Shown piece after piece: positions 1 through 9,200 of a stretch of 38,410 bases of DNA; position 1 is the first letter of the stretch, and each line of letters begins with the position of its first letter. The position numbers were made by a program, and so were the translations under genes. Source of the DNA: Bacteroidales bacterium. Its GTDB lineage: Bacteria; Bacteroidota; Bacteroidia; Bacteroidales; UBA1715. The notes below the pieces were generated by a model. It was not told the DNA's origin. It ran no database searches and saw only the letters and a list, made by a program, of their open reading frames with translations. The stretch covers positions 121,711-160,120 of the forward strand of contig JAFXAU010000020.1 in the NCBI GenBank assembly GCA_017516865.1, written 5' to 3'.

Positions 1-1046
1 TTTCGCCTCTGGACTCAATAAAATGGATGAAGAGTTTCTTACAGTGCGGAATGATGTCAATGGAAGCAAAGACTGGTCATGTGAAGGCTTTTGTCGGCGG
101 TATTGACTATGAGTTTTTCCAATATGACCACATTATGCAACAAAAACGACAAGTCGGTTCTACGTTCAAACCGTTCTTGTACACGCTTGCAATGCAGGAA
201 GGAATCTCGCCGTGCAAACAGTTCGCAAATGTTCCGACATCGTTCTATATAAACGATCAAATGTGGACACCGAGCAACTCCGACAAGGCTCGTAATGGAG
301 AAATGGTTTCACTCGCATGGGGATTGGCGACGTCAAATAACTGGATTTCGGCAAAACTTATGCAGTTGCTTAAACCAGAACCAGTTGTGGCTCTTGCTCA
401 CGAAATGGGATTATATAGCCACATAGACCCTGTTCCGTCTATCTGTCTTGGTGTTGCCGACCTTACGCTACACGAAATGGTCGGTGCATATAGCACATTC
501 CCGAACAAGGGTATTCACACCGACCCAATTTTTGTCACAAAAATTGAAGACAAGTATGGAAACGTGTTGGCTACGTTCTCTCCTGTGCAAAACGAGGCTA
601 TCAGCGAAGAAGTCGCTTACCAGATGGTTGGCTTGCTTCAGAATGTTGTAAATATGGTTGATAGAGAAGCAAAAGCATACGGAACGGCAATTTCGTTACG
701 TACACGCTACGGAATAAAAGTCCCACTTGCTGGTAAAACAGGTACGACCAACGACCATGCAGATGGTTGGTTCATGGGATTCACACCTGAACTTGTGACG
801 GGTATTTGGGTCGGTGGAGACGAACGAAGCATCAGATTCCGTAGTTTCGCTCACGGACAAGGCGCGAGAATGGCTATGCCGGTATTTGCATATTACATCA
901 CTGACTGTATTGAACACAAAAAAGAATTAGGTTATACATTCGGCGATTTCGAAAAACCAGCAAACTGGGTCTCTCCATGCTATGGAAATAGTCCTGCGCC
1001 AAAGAGAAGCGACGTCAATAGCAACGACTTCGACGATTTCCTCTAA
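1..1046 (+). CDS. Penicillin-binding protein 1A-like, C-terminal transpeptidase part (5' end outside window)
   Basis: The frame is open from the first full codon at position 3 (SPLDSIKWMKSFLQ), so the visible ATG at 27 is internal and the gene begins upstream of the window. The three motifs of a D,D-transpeptidase are present in order: STFK with the catalytic serine at nt 159-161, SNN near nt 333-341, and KTGT near nt 735. Class A penicillin-binding proteins polymerise glycan strands and cross-link peptidoglycan on the periplasmic face of the inner membrane; the glycosyltransferase half would lie upstream and is not seen. The stop codon overlaps the ATG of the next gene by one base (TAATG), which suggests translational coupling with trmN6. 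The C-terminal tail is short and rich in Asn, Asp and Ser. Confidence 0.93.
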   Translation, partial: SPLDSIKWMKSFLQCGMMSMEAKTGHVKAFVGGIDYEFFQYDHIMQQKRQVGSTFKPFLYTLAMQEGISPCKQFANVPTSFYINDQMWTPSNSDKARNGEMVSLAWGLATSNNWISAKLMQLLKPEPVVALAHEMGLYSHIDPVPSICLGVADLTLHEMVGAYSTFPNKGIHTDPIFVTKIEDKYGNVLATFSPVQNEAISEEVAYQMVGLLQNVVNMVDREAKAYGTAISLRTRYGIKVPLAGKTGTTNDHADGWFMGFTPELVTGIWVGGDERSIRFRSFAHGQGARMAMPVFAYYITDCIEHKKELGYTFGDFEKPANWVSPCYGNSPAPKRSDVNSNDFDDFL

Positions 1047-1747
1047 TGAATTCATTTCGATTTCAGCAGTTTTCCATCAGTCAGGAACATTCTGCCCTGA
1101 AATTAGGAACAGATGCAGTCATTCTTGGTGCTTCGGCGACATTCGAACATCCAAAATCAATTCTCGACATTGGAACAGGAACGGGTATTCTCGCCTTGAT
1201 GATGGCACAAAAGTATCCTTGCCCAATAACTGCAATTGACATTGATGAAGGAGCATTTGCCGATGCGACGTTAAACGTCCGCAATAGTCCTTGGAAAGAA
1301 CGAATCACTGTAAAAACACAAAGTTTACAAGATTTTTCATCCACAAATGTTCAATTCGACGGCATAATTTGTAATCCGCCGTTCTTTTCTAATGGTCTCA
1401 CAAACAAAGATTTACGTAAAACACTTGCGCGACATACCATAAATCTTAGTCCCGACATATTATTTTCGTGTGTCGAAAAAATATTGTCTCCAATGGGTCA
1501 AGTTGCGATAATTGTGCCGTTTCAAGAAAAGGAGAACTTTATTTCCGCTGCCTTACAGCATTCCATAATGCTCGCACAAGACATTTCCGTCTTTCCTTTT
1601 ACAAGTGACTGTAAACCAAACAGAAGCATTCTTAGTTTTTCGCGAAAATGGCAACCGTTACAAACAAGAACACTCCACGTTCGGGAAAATAAAAATATTT
1701 ATTCGACAGAATATAAGGAACTTACAAGAGATTTTTATCTTGGGTAG
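1046..1747 (+). CDS. trmN6: tRNA1(Val) (adenine37-N6)-methyltransferase
   Basis: This 233-residue protein has the SAM-binding motif DIGTGTG (residues 41-47) and the catalytic NPPF motif (110-113) typical of amino-methyltransferases that act on adenine N6. The stretch ALKLGTDAVILGA before motif I matches the YfiC/TrmN6 family, which methylates A37 of tRNA-Val in the cytoplasm. Length is about that of the family. It starts at the ATG that overlaps the stop of the penicillin-binding protein gene. The link between the two genes seems to be transcriptional convenience rather than shared function. A related methyltransferase with another RNA target cannot be excluded. Confidence 0.88.
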   Translation: MNSFRFQQFSISQEHSALKLGTDAVILGASATFEHPKSILDIGTGTGILALMMAQKYPCPITAIDIDEGAFADATLNVRNSPWKERITVKTQSLQDFSSTNVQFDGIICNPPFFSNGLTNKDLRKTLARHTINLSPDILFSCVEKILSPMGQVAIIVPFQEKENFISAALQHSIMLAQDISVFPFTSDCKPNRSILSFSRKWQPLQTRTLHVRENKNIYSTEYKELTRDFYLG

Positions 1748-1834
1748 GATAGCAACATTGGTCGATGGAGACAAATATTACGTGATTTTCTTATCGCATT
1801 GTTCTTATCTGTTAATAACTTGATTGTCGTAATG

Positions 1835-1866
1835 TTGTCAAGTGTGAGCGAAAACATCTAATTTCG
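1835..1866 (+). promoter_or_regulatory. Possible Bacteroidota promoter for the PurF-like gene
   Basis: TTG at 1835-1837 is followed after 21 bases by TAATTTCG at 1859-1866, one mismatch from the Bacteroides -7 consensus TAnnTTTG. It lies 20 bases before the ATG at 1887 in the 139-base gap after trmN6. Confidence 0.35.
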
Positions 1867-1886
1867 TAGCAGAAAAATTTCAGGAC

Positions 1887-3293
1887 ATGGGTGGTTTTTT
1901 TGGTACTATTTCAAAGGAAAATTGCGTAACGGATTTATTTTACGGAACAGATTACAATTCGCATCTTGGAACAAAGCGTGCTGGTATGGCAACGTTTAAC
2001 AAGGAAACGGGCTTTCGTAGAACAATTCATAATATTGAAAATACGTATTTCCGTACAAAATTCGAAGAAAGTTTGCCGAAATTGAGTGGAGAATCTGGCA
2101 TTGGAGTCATCAGCGATACTGATGCTCAGCCTATTGCTATCAATTCTCATCTTGGACGTTTTGCAGTGGTTACAGTTGCTCGTCTTGACAATATGAAAGA
2201 ACTTGAAAGCGAATTGTTGGCGAAAAATCTTCATTTTGCAGAGTTAAGTTCTGGCGACACCAATCCAACCGAAGTGGTGGCAATGCTAATCTGCGAAAAA
2301 GATAATTTTGTCGCTGGTATCGAAAATGTGTATGAGAAGGTAAAAGGCTCATGTTCCATGTTGATTTTGACAGAGGACGGCATTATCGTCGCTCGTGACA
2401 AACTTGGAAGAACACCTGTGACAATTGCTAAGAAAGAAAATTCTTATGCTGTTTCGAGCGAACCGACGGCCTTTCATAATTTAGGATTTAGAATCGACAA
2501 ATTCGTCGGACCGGGTGAGATTGTGAAAATGACTGCCGATGGTTGCGAAGTGCTCCGCAAGCCGAACGACAAGATGCAAGTTTGCTCGTTTATGTGGGTT
2601 TACTACGGTTTCCCGTCTTCGGATTATGAAGGTATCAATGTTGATAAAGTTCGTTGTTCGCTTGGACAAAAAGCGGCACAAAACGACCCGACCGATGCCG
2701 ATTTTGTGTGCGGAATTCCTGATTCTGGTATAGGACATGCAATTGGTTATGCAATTGAAAAAGGTATTCCATACAAACGTGGTATTGTAAAATACACACC
2801 TACATGGCCTCGTAGCTTTACGCCGGCAAATCAGGAAACAAGAAATCTTGTAGCAAAGATGAAATTGATTCCGAACCGTCAAATGCTTGATGGTCAAAAA
2901 GTTGTATTTTGCGACGATTCAATCGTACGCGGAACGCAGTTGCGTGGCAACGTTGCCGAAATGTATGATTGCGGAGCAAAAGAAGTCCACATGCGTATCG
3001 CTTGTCCGCCACTTATTTACTCTTGTCGTTTCTTGAACTTTTCTGCGTCAAAAAGAGATACAGAATTGATAACTCGTTCAATCATAGAAAAATACGAAGG
3101 AAGGGATGATAAAAATCTGGAAGAATATGTCGACGACACTTCGGAAAAGCACAAGAAAATGGTTGACGAGATTAGAGATAGATTTGGTTTGTCGTCGTTG
3201 AGATTTAATACTGTACAAGAACTTGTTGATGCAATAGGACTGCCGAAAGAAAGATTGTGTACACATTGTTTTGATGGTTCAAGCTGGTTTTAA
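1887..3293 (+). CDS. PurF-like amidophosphoribosyltransferase homologue lacking the catalytic N-terminal cysteine
   Basis: The 468-residue product has the two-domain layout of glutamine PRPP amidotransferase: an Ntn-type glutaminase domain (about 1-230) and a type I phosphoribosyltransferase domain with the PRPP loop VVFCDDSIVRGT (339-350). In true PurF the processed N-terminus is a cysteine (MCGI/MCGV) that attacks glutamine. Here the protein begins MGGFFG, so this nucleophile is absent, and there is no other cysteine near the N-terminus. The PRPP site looks intact. The protein may use ammonia, be regulatory, or serve another pathway; a normal PurF is expected elsewhere in the genome. A GldH-like lipoprotein gene follows after 3 bases. 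Family membership is firm, function is not. Confidence 0.85.
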   Translation: MGGFFGTISKENCVTDLFYGTDYNSHLGTKRAGMATFNKETGFRRTIHNIENTYFRTKFEESLPKLSGESGIGVISDTDAQPIAINSHLGRFAVVTVARLDNMKELESELLAKNLHFAELSSGDTNPTEVVAMLICEKDNFVAGIENVYEKVKGSCSMLILTEDGIIVARDKLGRTPVTIAKKENSYAVSSEPTAFHNLGFRIDKFVGPGEIVKMTADGCEVLRKPNDKMQVCSFMWVYYGFPSSDYEGINVDKVRCSLGQKAAQNDPTDADFVCGIPDSGIGHAIGYAIEKGIPYKRGIVKYTPTWPRSFTPANQETRNLVAKMKLIPNRQMLDGQKVVFCDDSIVRGTQLRGNVAEMYDCGAKEVHMRIACPPLIYSCRFLNFSASKRDTELITRSIIEKYEGRDDKNLEEYVDDTSEKHKKMVDEIRDRFGLSSLRFNTVQELVDAIGLPKERLCTHCFDGSSWF

Positions 3294-3296
3294 AGC

Positions 3297-3767
3297 ATGA
3301 AAAGACTTCTTTGGGGAATAATACTGGCAAGTGTGATATTTATGTTTTCATGTGAAAGCAGTGATGTCGCATTTGAACAGACGTATTCCGTGGAAGATTC
3401 TGTTATGTGTGCGTCGAAACCGTATGTCTTTGATTTTGTTAACACCAAGGATTCTTTTCAATTGTACAATGTCGTACTTGAAATCAAACATTTACCTAAT
3501 TTCCCATATACGATGTTGCCCATATTGTTAGGCTATATGTCGCCTAAAGGCGAAACAGCAACAATTCCCATCGCATTTCCCGTATATGAAAAAAAGGATT
3601 ATAAGGGAGAAAAACAGTCAGATGGTTCTATTTTGCTGAAAAACACCATCTTATATTCAAATCGAATGCAAGAAGGGAAAAATTTATTCACCATAGAACC
3701 TGCAACGTTCAATGATAGTTTGTACGGTGTTACATCGGTAACTTTGCGAATAGAAAAGGCAAATTGA
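3297..3767 (+). CDS. gldH: GldH-like lipoprotein
   Basis: The 156-residue protein opens with a signal peptide (MKRLLWGIILASVIFMFSC) whose cysteine at position 19 fits a lipoprotein. The mature part, with the FEQTYSV start, the LYNVVLEIKHL strand and the C-terminal YGVTSVTLRIEK strand, resembles GldH, a gliding-motility-associated lipoprotein of about 160 residues found across Bacteroidota. GldH is needed for gliding in Flavobacterium but is also kept in non-gliding gut species. The gene sits 3 bases after the PurF-like gene and so is probably co-transcribed. Similarity is judged by eye and is modest; the safe statement is a small lipoprotein, probably of the GldH family. Confidence 0.6.
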   Translation: MKRLLWGIILASVIFMFSCESSDVAFEQTYSVEDSVMCASKPYVFDFVNTKDSFQLYNVVLEIKHLPNFPYTMLPILLGYMSPKGETATIPIAFPVYEKKDYKGEKQSDGSILLKNTILYSNRMQEGKNLFTIEPATFNDSLYGVTSVTLRIEKAN

Positions 3768-3811
3768 ACCGTGTATTCATGCTTTAATTATTACACCAAT
3801 CGTTTTTTTCT

Positions 3812-3819
3812 TATTTTTG
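3812..3819 (+). promoter_or_regulatory. -7 promoter box (TATTTTTG) for the transporter pair
   Basis: TATTTTTG matches the Bacteroides TAnnTTTG consensus and lies 27 bases before the GTG start of the MATE gene. No clear -33 TTTG is seen at the usual distance. Confidence 0.45.
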
Positions 3820-3845
3820 TGCCCGAATCGAAAGTCTGTTCATAA

Positions 3846-5234
3846 GTGCGGAACGCAAAGGTAGACACGGAGTTAGAACAAAAGAATCTTGCTAAATTGC
3901 TATGGCAGTATTCTATGCCGGCGATTATTGCTACGGTCGCAACATCGGTATATAATATTGTAGACCGAATTTTCATCGGTCAAATTGTTGGACCATTGGC
4001 AATTTCTGGCTTGACTGTTACTCTCCCGCTTATGAGCGTGGCAACGGCCTTTGGCACGCTTGTCGGGTCGGGGGCTGCTTCTATAACATCTATACGAATG
4101 GGGGAGAAACGTCACGACGATGCTCTGCGAACATTGGCAAACGCATTGATGCTAAATGTGTTAATCGGTATGGCGATTTCGGCGATTGGGTTGCTTTTCT
4201 TGGACGAAATATTGATGTTGTTCGGCGCAAGCGAATTAACATTGCCGTATGCCCGCACGTTTATGCGGATAATTTTTATAGGAAATCCACTATCGCAATT
4301 GTTTTTTAGTTTGAATACGATCATGCGTGCTTCTGGGTATCCTGCAAAAGCAATGTGGACGGTGCTTCTCACTATGTCGGTGAATCTTGTTCTTGTCGTT
4401 TTATTGGTTTATTACATGCACATTGGCATAGCTGGTGCGGCTTGGGCTACTGTTATTGGTCAGGTTGTCGGACTGGTTGTCGTGTTGGTACATTTTTGTA
4501 ATAGAAACTCGCATCTTCATTTCAAATTATTTGCATTTCGACCGCAATGGAATATTGTTGAACGGATTCTTGCCATAGGTATGTCACCATTTATTTTACA
4601 TGCATGTTCTTGTATCGTGGTCGCTCTATTCAATTGGCAATTAAAAGATTACGGTGGTGATTATGCGATAGGAGCGTATGGGGTGATAAATACTGTCGTT
4701 AATTTTGTCACGGTTGTGGTTTTAGGCTTGTCGCAGGGCATGCAGCCGATTGTCGGCTACAATTTTGGCGCAGGCAATTTGAATAGAGTGATGAGGACTT
4801 TGTGGATGACAATTCTTGTCGGCACGTTCATTACGTTTATCGGTTTTTTGTGTATGACGTTCATGCCACGTTTAATAGCACGTTGTTTCACGACAGACGA
4901 AGTGTTGAGCAGTCTGATTGTGTCGGGAATGCGCTTGTATACAATTATGTTCTCGTTTATTGGATTTCAGGTGGTTGTGTCAAATTTCTTCCAATCAATC
5001 GGAATGCCAAGGATTTCTATATTTTTATCTCTGTCGCGGCAAATTGTGTTTTTAATGCCGTTGTTGCTTGTTTTACCTCAAAAATATGGATTGACGGGAA
5101 TCTGGTGCTCAATGCCCGTTGCCGATTTCTTGGCGACAGTTGTAGCGATGGTTGTGTTGCGGTATTATTATAATAAATTACCGTTAGAAAATAAATTAAA
5201 AGAAGTTCCGTATGAAGACATTACAGCGTATTAG
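3846..5234 (+). CDS. MATE family multidrug/sodium antiporter
   Basis: This 462-residue, very hydrophobic protein has about twelve membrane segments and the start typical of MATE exporters of the DinF/MepA type (LWQYSMPAIIATVATSVYNI, then VDRIFIGQ). The second half repeats the pattern, with GLSQGMQPIVGYNFGA, a hallmark of the family. These proteins export cationic drugs or metabolites in exchange for Na+ or H+. Translation must begin at the GTG at 3846: an in-frame TAA lies directly upstream and the next ATG falls inside the first membrane helix. The end overlaps the next transporter gene by 23 bases. The substrate cannot be read from sequence. Confidence 0.9.
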   Translation: MRNAKVDTELEQKNLAKLLWQYSMPAIIATVATSVYNIVDRIFIGQIVGPLAISGLTVTLPLMSVATAFGTLVGSGAASITSIRMGEKRHDDALRTLANALMLNVLIGMAISAIGLLFLDEILMLFGASELTLPYARTFMRIIFIGNPLSQLFFSLNTIMRASGYPAKAMWTVLLTMSVNLVLVVLLVYYMHIGIAGAAWATVIGQVVGLVVVLVHFCNRNSHLHFKLFAFRPQWNIVERILAIGMSPFILHACSCIVVALFNWQLKDYGGDYAIGAYGVINTVVNFVTVVVLGLSQGMQPIVGYNFGAGNLNRVMRTLWMTILVGTFITFIGFLCMTFMPRLIARCFTTDEVLSSLIVSGMRLYTIMFSFIGFQVVVSNFFQSIGMPRISIFLSLSRQIVFLMPLLLVLPQKYGLTGIWCSMPVADFLATVVAMVVLRYYYNKLPLENKLKEVPYEDITAY

Positions 5235-6192
5235 TCAATTATTATCGAATCATGCATCGTTGTTCATTATTCTGATTTCGATAGTAACATTTTATGTTCC
5301 GAATCTTTTTGTGTGGGTTAAGGGTGATGTTCAGGCACTTACGTTGGGGATTATCATGCTGTCGATGGGAATGACATTGACGGTGGAAGATTTTAAGATT
5401 CTGATTGCGAGACCGTTGGATATATTGATTGGTGCTTTGGCGCAGTACACGCTCATGCCGACGATTGCGTTCACGCTGACAAAAGTTTTCGGTCTTGACC
5501 CAGCTATTGGCGTGGGCTTGATTTTAGTGGGTTGTTGTCCTGGCGGCGTTTCGTCGAATATCATGTCTTTTTTGTGTCGTGGCGACGTTGCGTTTTCGGT
5601 AGGAATGACAACAGTCACCACTTTATGTTCGCCGATAATTACACCATTGCTTGTACTTGCTCTCGCTGGCGAATCAATCGATGTTGACGGATGGGGAATG
5701 TTCAAGTCGATATTGCTGGTTACGTTAATGCCTGTGACAGTCGGTTTTTTATTGAATTACTTTTTCGGAAAAAAAGAATCGTTTGGCGACATTAGAAAAA
5801 TCATGCCGGGCGTGTCGGTTATTGGACTCGCGTGTATTGTAGGTGGAGTGGTCGCCGTAAATGGAAGTAAATTCTTTACATCGGGTGTGATAATTTTTAT
5901 TGCAATATTTTGTCACAATGCACTTGGATATGTCTGCGGATTCCTTGTTGGACGCTTGCTCAAGATGGGTACGGCGAAAAACAGAACGATAGCGATAGAA
6001 GTCGGTATGCAGAATGCAGGTTTGGCGACTAATTTGGCTACAAAACATTTCGCTGCGTTGCCCGAGGCGGCAATGGTTTCGGCTGTTTCGTGCGTGTGGC
6101 ATTCAATATCGGGTACGATTTTGGCGAATTTGTTCGTGAAATGGGATAATTATTGTCAAAAAAAGGTACAAAATATTTCGGCAAGAGATTAG
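5212..6192 (+). CDS. Bile acid:sodium symporter (BASS) family transporter
   Basis: The 326-residue membrane protein has about ten hydrophobic segments and the BASS signatures: GCCPGGVSSNIMSFLCRGD in the first half and EVGMQNAGLATNLA plus a conserved histidine (VWHSISGTILANLF) in the second. Bacterial relatives move bile acids, pantothenate precursors, pyruvate or other organic anions with Na+. The ATG lies inside the MATE reading frame, 23 bases before its stop, so translation is probably coupled. Because the two genes are in one operon, export by one and sodium-driven uptake by the other may serve related compounds; that is inference. Length is normal for the family. Confidence 0.9.
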   Translation: MKTLQRISQLLSNHASLFIILISIVTFYVPNLFVWVKGDVQALTLGIIMLSMGMTLTVEDFKILIARPLDILIGALAQYTLMPTIAFTLTKVFGLDPAIGVGLILVGCCPGGVSSNIMSFLCRGDVAFSVGMTTVTTLCSPIITPLLVLALAGESIDVDGWGMFKSILLVTLMPVTVGFLLNYFFGKKESFGDIRKIMPGVSVIGLACIVGGVVAVNGSKFFTSGVIIFIAIFCHNALGYVCGFLVGRLLKMGTAKNRTIAIEVGMQNAGLATNLATKHFAALPEAAMVSAVSCVWHSISGTILANLFVKWDNYCQKKVQNISARD

Positions 6193-6239
6193 TGTACCTA
6201 TTCTGGGGTGAAAAAAAGAGAGAAACAAAAATCTTTTTG

Positions 6240-6247
6240 TATTTTTG
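6240..6247 (+). promoter_or_regulatory. -7 promoter box (TATTTTTG) for the large secreted protein
   Basis: TATTTTTG fits TAnnTTTG and lies 46 bases before the ATG at 6294. No convincing -33 element is visible upstream. Confidence 0.4.
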
Positions 6248-6293
6248 CAATGATTAAAATGATGAATTAGTGTGAATTAGAAAAATACTGCGT

Positions 6294-9200
6294 ATGAGAA
6301 AATATGTTTATCTTTTTGTTGGTATTTTAATAGCGGGAATAGCTTCGGCACAAAATTTAGCAAAAGATTACGGAGCTCAGCTTCCGAATGGAGACTTTGA
6401 AAGTGATTGGAAAAAATATACTGGAGGTAATAAGAAATTAATTGGTACGGAAAATATCTCAGGAAACGAACCGTATTGCTGGCATTCTTTTATGTCGGCA
6501 AAAGGTAGTGTGCTATGTTTAAAGGCAATGAGTACTCAGATAGATAAGCGTACTGACAAACGTCCTGGCTCGAAAGGAACTTATTCTGTAAGGTTGACGG
6601 CGAGTTCTACATTGGGAATTGTCGCAAATGGTTCGCTGACTAACGGTCGAATGTATTGCGGAAGTACGTCTGCAACGAGCGACGACAATCATTTGTACAC
6701 AGATAGAGGTACTGATGAATTCAACATGCCGATTTCTGTAGTCCCTGATTCAATAACGGTGTGGCTTTGCTTTTATGCGCAAAGCGATGGTAGTTATGCG
6801 GCATTCCATGCAGCAGTTCATGGTGATTCTAATTTTATTTTATATAGTGGCAAGGATGGTGATGCTTCTCAACAGGTTGCTGATGCGAACTTTGAATATA
6901 CCCGCACGACAACTTCGGGCGACAATCTTCAATGGATTCGTGCATCTGTTCCTTTTTTGGCAAAAGGCACGTGTACAACGCCGAAATATCTGTTAGTGTC
7001 AATGTCGACAAACAAAAAAGCTGGTGGTGGTTCTGAAAAGGATTGGGTGATTGTCGATGACATTGTGTTAATTTATAATCCGACTCTAACAACAGGAACA
7101 TTAGCAACGACAGAATATGAGGCCGATGCTTCTGAAACAATAGCAATCGACGTACCGTTTACATTGACGGGTTCGATGAGCGTAAGTAACTTGAATGCAG
7201 CACCAAATCAGGTTATTGCACAACTTTCCGATGCAAATGGCAGTTTCGACAATCCAACCGAAATCGGTCGTGTGACGACAAATACGAGTGGTACAGTTTC
7301 GGCTATTATACCGGCATCAGTAAAGGACGGGAAGTATAAGGTCCGTGTGGTTTCTACAAACTATCCAATGACCGCTGAACCAAGTCAGTCGGAGATTACA
7401 ATCCGCAGATATTGTACAATTTCTTTTACTGAATTGGAAGAATCAATCGCCACATTGACAGGAAACGGAAAATATTATTTTTCTGAAAACTCCGACATTA
7501 CGGTAAGTGCAACTTCAAATTCCGATGAATATGTGTTCCAATATTGGTTCGAAAACGGAAGTGCTTTGTCGCTTGAACCGACGTATACGTTTCCTCTTGA
7601 CGTTTCTCACGAATTGACGGCTGTGTTTAAAAAACAGTTTCAAGTTTCTATAGAAGCAAATGGCCACGGAACTGTTTCGACCGAAGGCGGGCTTTTGGCG
7701 GAAGGTAGCGGTGTAAGTGTCACGGCTGTCCCAGACGAAGGCTATTCGTTTATCAATTGGACTGTTGATGGCGAAGTGGTATCGACAAATGCAACGTATA
7801 CTTTTGTAGTTTCCGAATCGGTGAATCTTGTTGCAAATTTTGCAAAAGCCGTTTCTATTTCGGCTACTGTCAATATCGATGGTGCCGGAGCAATTTCGGG
7901 GGCGGGAGTTTATACCCTCGAAAATGCTGAAGAAGTCTCGGTTACGCTTTATGCCGTATCGAATGACGAAAATATATACAAGTTTGTAAGTTGGACGGAA
8001 AATGGCGAAATTGTTTCAACATCGTCGTCTTATGAATTTATGGCTTCGGAAAACAGAACTCTAGTCGCAAATTTTGAGAAGGTTGTGCAGATAACGGTGT
8101 TGTCGTCTGACGAAACTTGCGTGGCGACAGGTTCGGGTGCCTATGCAATGGGTTCGACTGTGACGTTGTTCGCAATGGCAGAGGGAAATACGTCGTTCGT
8201 CGGTTGGTTCGAGGCCGATACGTTGTTTTCATCTTTGACTTCGGTAACACTTTTGGCCGATGCCGATAGAACATTTATAGCAGTATTCGGACAAGTGTAC
8301 ACTGTTACGGTTCTGATGAATATTGACGGAGCAGCTCAAATAATAGGTGCTGGAACGTATCCAAGTGGTGCATTTGTTGGCGCTTCTGTAGTTCCCAACG
8401 AAGGTTTTGATTTTGTAAACTGGACGATACAAGGCGAAGAAGTTTCAGCAGAACCGACCTACTCGTTTACTGCAGATTCTTCGGTAACTCTTGTCGCTAA
8501 TTTTGCAGAAAAACAGAAATATACTATAAATGCAGTGGCTGATGTGATTTCGGCGGGAACGGTCGTTGGCTCGGGAACGTATTACGAAGGTACGGAAATT
8601 ACTATTGAAGCCATACCAAATAATGGTTACGACTTTATAAACTGGATTGAAAATGACAAAGTGATTTCAACGGATCTCGCAATCACTTTTAATGCACTAG
8701 AAGATAGAAATTTGGTTGCTCATTTCGAGGCAAATTTCGAAGGGTTTACGGTTTCGTTGAATGTTGAAGAAGGTGGTGTTGTGTTCGGTGCTGGTTTGTA
8801 TGAGGCGGAGTCCGCTGTGACGGTGACGGCAGAGCCTCGTGGAAAATACTCATTTATCTCGTGGATTGATTCCGAAGGGAATGAATTGTCGGCAGAACCA
8901 TCGTACACGTTTACCATTTCTGCCGATGTGGAATTGACGGCTGTTTTTGAAAGATACTATAGTAAATATGTAATAGAGGTTGTTTCGGCAAACGAAGATG
9001 CTGGAACGGTTGAAGGAAGTGGAAAATATACAGAAGACGATGAAGTGACGGTAACTGCTGTTCCAAATGAAGGTTATCGATTCTTGCGATGGTCTGAAAA
9101 TGGCGAGGAAATAAGCACTTCGGCAGAATATACATTTGTATGTGCTAAGAAACTGTCGCTTCTCGCAGAATTTAAGAAAATCTATTCGGTTCAAGTTGAT

